Assembly (NCBI GenBank): GCA_029934695.1
Contig: JAOZLU010000104.1
Location: 1-8,487 of the forward strand
Direction of reading: 5' to 3'
Length of the DNA stretch: 8,487 nt
Origin: Desulfobacterales bacterium
GTDB lineage: Bacteria; Desulfobacterota; Desulfobacteria; Desulfobacterales; 4be13
This document shows, in pieces, positions 4,881 through 8,487 of this stretch. Made by a program: the position numbers and the translations under genes. Within the stretch, counting starts at the first letter, position 1. Each line of letters opens with the position of its first letter. A model generated the notes under the pieces. The model ran no database searches. It worked only from the letters and a program-made list of their open reading frames with translations, and was not told where the DNA came from.

Positions 4881-7835
4881 ATGCATCTGGAAAAACTGAA
4901 TAAATATATAAAAGCGGCCATACTGACCTCACTGGCATACACTGCCGCGACCTTTTTTTTGGAAGATCAGATAGCGTCATCACTGAAAAATCAGATGCCG
5001 CTGCTGGGGGTTACAGCATTATTAATCATCATCAATATCGGAATGTTGCTGGTTTACCTGTTTCGCGGGGGAGCAATCGGTGTCAGCATCATCCTGCTCA
5101 ATTTGGCCCAACTGGCTCTTTTCTTCCGATTATTTATACAAATTCATACTGTCCTCGGGCCGGAGAATTATTCATATCCTTCACCTCTTCTGTATGACTG
5201 GGCAAAATTTGTTGCATTGCACACCTTGAAGGCTGTTGACCTTCTGGACGCAACAGGGGCTTATGGCATTGAAACCCAGTTTTTTCAAAAATCCGGATTT
5301 CTTTCCCATCAGAGTACCCTGACAGGCATTGCACTTCTGGGAATGCAGATCATGCCTGCTCTTTTTGTGGGAGGGGCCATCTTCAAGGCTGTCAGCAGGG
5401 CTTCAACGCCTGACCAGGAAACAAAATTCAGAGGAATCGTCAAATGGATCCTGCGCGGGGGACTGATTGCAGCAATTTCCGGAATCGCTGTATTGGGCTG
5501 GAAAAACAGTTGGGGCCTGAACAACTGGCTTTTATGGCCTTTGAACAACATCCTGCTCACGCTGGATATCGGGGATGCACTTCAGATTTTCGGCCGGCAC
5601 CTTCAGCCTCCGGAAATGGGCGTGGATTCAGCATCTGTGGCAGTCTTTTTTCGCCTGATAATTGCGTGTTATGCGTTTGTGCTGCTGAATCGTCTCTATT
5701 TGCACATTTCATCAACGCGTCAGTCTGTTGAAGAATTGGCGATGATATGCCTGTCATCGGAGTATTCGTCTGAAGAGCGTCTTTCGGCTATAAAAAAATT
5801 GGAGGAACTCGGCACATTTGCAGACGCGGCAATTCCTCAGCTTGTGAAAACACTGGCCGACGGCAACAATGATATCCGCAATGCCGCGACAGAATCGCTG
5901 AAAGAAATTGATCCCCAGTGGCCGGAGAGTGAATCCGCCCGCAGTGTCATCCCTGACCTTGTGAAATTGCTGTTGACCAAGGACAAGGAAGCCAGAAACG
6001 CGGCTGCCCAGGCTTTGGAGACAGTTGATCCCCAATGGCCGGAGAGCGAAGCTGCCCGCAGCGTCATCCCCAACCTTGTGAACGCGCTGTTTGAGAAAGA
6101 TAAGGGTGCTCAGATTGCAGCCGCGGAAGCACTGGGAAAAATTGGCCCGGCTGCAGCAAAAGCAGTACCCCATCTGATCAAAGGATTGTCAGACAAGGAC
6201 AGGGATTTCCGCTGTGCACTCACCCAGACTTTGGGAAATATGGGGCCGGATGCAGAAGAGGCCATCCCGGATATAATAAAGGTATTGGCTGACGACAATG
6301 CCCACAGCAAAGCTGTCAAAGCATTGGAGAAAATCGGTCCGGCAGCAACGCCTCATCTTGTGGAAGCATTGGCAGACAGTGATGACAACATACGCAATGG
6401 CTCGGCCGAGGCGTTGGATGAGATTGATTCCCAATGGAAGGAAAGTGAATTTGCCCGTGAAGCCGTCAAATATTTTGTAAAAGTGCTGGGCGACAGTTTC
6501 AGTTCTTTCCGGAGTGCGGCTGCTGATGCTTTGGGAATCATTGGTCCGGCAGAAGTTATTCCCAATCTTGTGAATGTGCTGGCAGATGGGGAAGAAGATG
6601 TCCGCAGGGCAGCAGGCGAAGCTCTGGAAAAAATTGATCCGCGGTGGCAGGAAAGTGAATCTGCGCGCAAGGCCATTCCGCGTTTTGTGAAGGCTTTGGT
6701 TGACAATGATTCCCAAGTCCGAAGGGCAGCTGCCCAGGCATTGGGAAAAATTGATTCCAAATGGCAGAAAAGTGAAATTGCGCGTAAGGCCATTCCCCAT
6801 TTTGTGAGAGCTTTGAAATACACATTGCCGACAGTCCGCAGTTCAGCGGCCAGTGCTCTGGGGGAAATAGGACCCGGAGCGATAAAAGCAATCCCCTATC
6901 TTATAAAGGTATTGGCAGATAAGGAAAATGATGTTCGCAGGGCAACTGCCGTAGCACTGGAGAAGATTGAACCCAGATGGCGTAAGAGTAAAAGCACAGC
7001 TCAGGCAATCCGACAGCTGCTCAAAGAATTGGAAAATGAGGATTGGGAAGTCCGCAATGCAACGGCCGCTGCCTTGGGGGATATAGGCACTTCATCTGTC
7101 AGGACAATTTCAAAGCTTGCAAAACTGCTGATAGACAGCGATAAAAGAGTCCGGGGCACAGCCATTGAATCTTTGGAGAAAATTGAGTCTGAATGGCGTA
7201 AGAGCGAAGGAACCCGCAAAGCCATTTCCTATTTTGTCAAAGCACTCGGAGACAGCAAATGGATTGTCCGCGTCTCAGCCGTGGAAGCACTGGCGGAAAT
7301 CGGCCCCACATCAGCAAAAACAGCGGCCCCCTATCTTGCAAGAGCACTGAAAGACAGTGTCATAGACGTTCAGAATGCGGCTGGGGAGGCCCTGGAAAAA
7401 ATTGACCCGACCGGCAAACTGAGAGAACAGGAGGTGGCAGAAGGCGGATATATTACCAGTGCAACCGACAAAGCTTTAGGGGAAATGGACCCGGAGGCTG
7501 CCGAAGCAATCCCCCATCTCATAAAAAAACTGATAGACAGCGACAGGTCAGTTCGAATTGCGGCCAGAAAAGAATTGGCAAAAATTGACCCCAAATGGCC
7601 CCAGACCAAGAACGCCCGGAGCATGATCCCATATCTTGTGAAAGAAGGGCTTCCGGACAGCAGGTGGATTGTCCGCAGTTCAGCAGCCGAGGCATTGGGG
7701 GATTTCGGACCGGCAGCAGCTAAAGTTGCCCCCCGTCTTATAAAAGCAATGTCAACAGACAGCACTGTGGATGTCCGCGGGGCAGCCAAAAAAGCTTTGG
7801 AAAAAATTGATCCCACGGGCAAACTGCGAAAATAA
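4881..7835 (+). CDS. Polytopic membrane protein with HEAT/EZ-HEAT repeats
   Basis: A 984-residue protein. The N-terminal ~275 residues hold about five to seven hydrophobic segments (roughly 8-26, 41-61, 65-86, 147-169, 190-206, possibly 213-228, and 252-274). I do not recognise a family for this part. Residues ~285-984 form a solenoid of about 18 HEAT/EZ-HEAT (PBS-lyase-type) repeats with the pattern I-P-x-L-V-K-x-L-x-D-x-D-x-x-V-R-x-A-A-x-x-A-L-x-x-I. Two unit types occur. The ~34-residue type joins as I-G-P-A-A-x-K-A-I-P. The ~40-residue type joins as I-D-P-x-W-x-x-S-E-x-A-R-x-A-I-P. They partly alternate. Such solenoids bind other proteins, so a membrane-anchored scaffold is the best guess; no catalytic residues are evident. 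An in-frame TAA at 4875-4877 excludes an upstream start, yet no Shine-Dalgarno sequence precedes the ATG. The C-terminus carries an internal duplication. Confidence 0.9.
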   Translation: MHLEKLNKYIKAAILTSLAYTAATFFLEDQIASSLKNQMPLLGVTALLIIINIGMLLVYLFRGGAIGVSIILLNLAQLALFFRLFIQIHTVLGPENYSYPSPLLYDWAKFVALHTLKAVDLLDATGAYGIETQFFQKSGFLSHQSTLTGIALLGMQIMPALFVGGAIFKAVSRASTPDQETKFRGIVKWILRGGLIAAISGIAVLGWKNSWGLNNWLLWPLNNILLTLDIGDALQIFGRHLQPPEMGVDSASVAVFFRLIIACYAFVLLNRLYLHISSTRQSVEELAMICLSSEYSSEERLSAIKKLEELGTFADAAIPQLVKTLADGNNDIRNAATESLKEIDPQWPESESARSVIPDLVKLLLTKDKEARNAAAQALETVDPQWPESEAARSVIPNLVNALFEKDKGAQIAAAEALGKIGPAAAKAVPHLIKGLSDKDRDFRCALTQTLGNMGPDAEEAIPDIIKVLADDNAHSKAVKALEKIGPAATPHLVEALADSDDNIRNGSAEALDEIDSQWKESEFAREAVKYFVKVLGDSFSSFRSAAADALGIIGPAEVIPNLVNVLADGEEDVRRAAGEALEKIDPRWQESESARKAIPRFVKALVDNDSQVRRAAAQALGKIDSKWQKSEIARKAIPHFVRALKYTLPTVRSSAASALGEIGPGAIKAIPYLIKVLADKENDVRRATAVALEKIEPRWRKSKSTAQAIRQLLKELENEDWEVRNATAAALGDIGTSSVRTISKLAKLLIDSDKRVRGTAIESLEKIESEWRKSEGTRKAISYFVKALGDSKWIVRVSAVEALAEIGPTSAKTAAPYLARALKDSVIDVQNAAGEALEKIDPTGKLREQEVAEGGYITSATDKALGEMDPEAAEAIPHLIKKLIDSDRSVRIAARKELAKIDPKWPQTKNARSMIPYLVKEGLPDSRWIVRSSAAEALGDFGPAAAKVAPRLIKAMSTDSTVDVRGAAKKALEKIDPTGKLRK
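7182..7424 (+). repeat. First copy of C-terminal two-repeat duplication
   Basis: This stretch encodes residues 768-848 of the HEAT protein: one W-type and one G-type unit ending in A-L-E-K-I-D-P-T-G-K-L-R. It aligns with residues 902-983 with one residue difference in length. Shared marks are W-I-V-R-x-S-A-x-E-A-L, D-V-x-x-A-A and the identical tail D-P-T-G-K-L-R, which occurs nowhere else in the protein. Confidence 0.7.
7584..7829 (+). repeat. Second copy of C-terminal two-repeat duplication
   Basis: This stretch encodes residues 902-983 of the HEAT protein and ends at the native terminus D-P-T-G-K-L-R-K. At the nucleotide level the copies have diverged but keep short identities, for example TGGATTGTCCGC. 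The distance between copies is about 400 bases, or four repeat units including the irregular one. Confidence 0.7.
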
Positions 7836-7870
7836 AGTTGAAAGTTTCGATTGCCGGAGTTTTTTATTGC

Positions 7871-7895
7871 CGGACGGGGTTTGTAACCCCGTCCG
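7871..7895. repeat. GGACGGGG palindrome, copy A
   Basis: An 11-bp perfect stem: CGGACGGGGTT (7871-7881) pairs with AACCCCGTCCG (7885-7895) around a TGT loop. It lies 35 bases after the HEAT gene stop, in the intergenic region where that gene converges with the 85-residue membrane protein gene. It could help end transcription from either side, although no T tract adjoins it on the plus strand. Confidence 0.9.
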
Positions 7896-7925
7896 AAACC
7901 TTTGCTTTCGTGGATATGCAAAACA

Positions 7926-7944
7926 TTGCGGACGGGGTTTTGCA
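7926..7944. repeat. GGACGGGG palindrome, half copy B
   Basis: Only the left arm of the palindrome is present (TTGCGGACGGGGTT, 7926-7939), followed directly by TTGCA and then by full copy C. Its end forms a different 8-bp inverted repeat: TGCAAAAC (7917-7924) with GTTTTGCA (7937-7944). Confidence 0.7.
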
Positions 7945-7946
7945 TT

Positions 7947-7975
7947 GCCGGACGGGGTTTACAACCCCGTCCGGC
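7947..7975. repeat. GGACGGGG palindrome, copy C
   Basis: The longest copy, with a 13-bp perfect stem: GCCGGACGGGGTT (7947-7959) pairs with AACCCCGTCCGGC (7963-7975) around a TAC loop. Confidence 0.92.
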
Positions 7976-8026
7976 ACATCATGGATCAATAAAAACAGAC
8001 AGTTACGATCTTAGCTTGATGCATAT

Positions 8027-8047
8027 GGGTTACAAACCCCGTCCGGC
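8027..8047. repeat. GGACGGGG palindrome, truncated copy D
   Basis: The right arm AACCCCGTCCGGC is complete (8035-8047), but only GGGTT (8027-8031) remains of the left arm, so the stem is reduced to five pairs around an ACA loop. It lies 20 bases beyond the 3' end of the 85-residue membrane protein gene. Confidence 0.75.
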
Positions 8048-8067
8048 GAGGAAAACTTTTTACTTTT

Positions 8068-8325
8068 TTACTCCTTAAGCCTGTCAGCATATCTTTTTAT
8101 GAGTCGGATGGTGGTTGAAACAATTACCCAGACGCTCATTATGACAAGAAAAGCAGGCACCCATACATATAGTTGGTATGGATGGGTTTCATTGGCTACA
8201 GAAATACCCACCATGCCAAACAGAAAAATAAGAAACATAAAAACGATTACAAAAAAACATGCAGGTTCAGAGTCATACCAGGGAATAATTACTTTTCTAT
8301 ATAAAGGATTCGGATCAAGCTGCAT
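8068..8325 (-). CDS. Small membrane protein with two TM helices, unknown function
   Basis: An 85-residue protein starting M-Q-L-D-P-N-P-L-Y-R-K-V. Two strongly hydrophobic segments (about 23-43 and 50-70) are joined by a short polar loop and followed by a basic tail (R-L-I-K-R-Y-A-D-R-L-K-E). With a hydrophilic N-terminus carrying Y-R-K-V-I-I-P-W-Y-D-S-E it looks like a genuine small conserved membrane protein, but I cannot assign a function. The frame stays open upstream to 8478, but that extension (51 residues) is translated from the palindromic repeats and is rejected. The ATG at 8325 is the first sensible start, although no clear Shine-Dalgarno sequence is visible. The gene converges with the HEAT-repeat gene and is transcribed from the repeat-rich right edge. 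Confidence 0.72.
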   Translation of the reverse strand: MQLDPNPLYRKVIIPWYDSEPACFFVIVFMFLIFLFGMVGISVANETHPYQLYVWVPAFLVIMSVWVIVSTTIRLIKRYADRLKE

Positions 8326-8384
8326 AATAATTGCATATGTTTTAAAAAAATCAAGATGCAGAAGCTTGGTATCGGCAAATGTTG

Positions 8385-8409
8385 CGGACGGGGTTGCAAA
8401 CCCCGTCCG
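8385..8409. repeat. GGACGGGG palindrome, copy E
   Basis: An 11-bp perfect stem: CGGACGGGGTT (8385-8395) pairs with AACCCCGTCCG (8399-8409) around a GCA loop. It lies upstream of the 85-residue membrane protein gene, about 60 bases from its start codon. Confidence 0.92.
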
Positions 8410-8464
8410 GCAGGACGGCGCGGGATGTCCGGCGGGATACAAGCTTGGTATCGGCAAATGTTGC

Positions 8465-8487
8465 GGACGGGGTTGCAAACCCCGTCC
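8465..8487. repeat. GGACGGGG palindrome, copy F
   Basis: A 10-bp perfect stem: GGACGGGGTT (8465-8474) pairs with AACCCCGTCC (8478-8487) around a GCA loop, ending exactly at the window edge. It is identical to copy E because both belong to the 79-base duplication. Confidence 0.9.

Larger units (their letters stand above)
8362..8487. repeat. 79-base tandem duplication carrying the palindrome
   Basis: A 47-base sequence starting AAGCTTGGTATCGGCAAATG occurs identically at 8362-8408 and 8441-8487, a period of 79 bases. The second copy is cut by the window edge, so the array may continue. Each unit ends in the GGACGGGG palindrome. The unit-specific part between them (8409-8440) is GC-rich with further GGAC/GTCC half-motifs. 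Confidence 0.92.

Noticed and set aside
5754..6823. Several long minus-strand frames opposite the HEAT gene (up to 203 residues)
   Set aside because: They mirror the repetitive codon structure of the HEAT gene and repeat the same antisense motifs. They are shadows of a low-complexity coding repeat.
7370..7945. 191-residue minus-strand frame over the HEAT C-terminus and downstream palindromes
   Set aside because: Its N-terminal part translates the palindromic repeats and the rest is antisense to clear HEAT units, so no independent support exists.
7860..8487. CRISPR array from repeated GGACGGGG units
   Set aside because: Spacing is irregular, units are palindromic halves and wholes, and there are no uniform unique spacers or cas genes.

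Overview
The window carries ordinary bacterial housekeeping and envelope genes in a mid-GC genome that is unusually rich in short intergenic repeats. Nothing in it is phage-like or transposon-like, and I see no rRNA, tRNA or CRISPR array. The gene content (YggT beside proC, a full DsbD with a periplasmic thioredoxin, large EZ-HEAT repeat proteins) and the abundant palindromic and heptamer repeats would fit a large-genome Desulfobacterota (Desulfonema/Desulfobacterales-like) bacterium. That placement is an inference from gene style, not a demonstrated identity.

Layout from left to right. Positions 1-59 are a heptamer tandem array (AACATCA) that runs off the left edge. yggT (59-358, minus) and proC (572-1420, plus) are divergent across a 213-base intergenic region. 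Two hairpins with 10-bp stems separate proC from a full-length DsbD-type transmembrane thiol reductase (1516-3402). An AT-rich terminator-like hairpin follows dsbD, then a strong -35/-10 pair and a ~180-base leader, then a small exported thioredoxin-fold protein (3648-4124) with a CGYC active site. A 15-bp hairpin separates this from a CoA-pyrophosphatase-like Nudix hydrolase (4177-4773). The stop codon of the Nudix gene lies inside an inverted heptamer repeat that can pair with the AACCTAA array at 4814-4874. That array ends just upstream of a 984-residue polytopic membrane protein with about 18 HEAT/EZ-HEAT repeats (4881-7835). Convergent to it is a small two-helix membrane protein (8068-8325, minus). 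The convergent intergenic region and the right edge are filled with GGACGGGGTT...AACCCCGTCC palindromes, whole, half and in a 79-base tandem duplication.

How the genes fit together. DsbD would carry electrons from cytoplasmic thioredoxin across the membrane. The small exported CGYC thioredoxin next to it is a plausible periplasmic partner, although it seems to have its own promoter. proC makes proline, and yggT is its common genomic neighbour. The HEAT protein looks like a membrane-anchored protein-protein scaffold of unknown partner.

The points most worth a second look are these: the two-module (34/40-residue) grammar and fossil C-terminal duplication of the HEAT protein; the heptamer arrays, one of which abuts a start codon that lacks a Shine-Dalgarno sequence; and three sequence-unrelated palindrome families that share one hairpin architecture.
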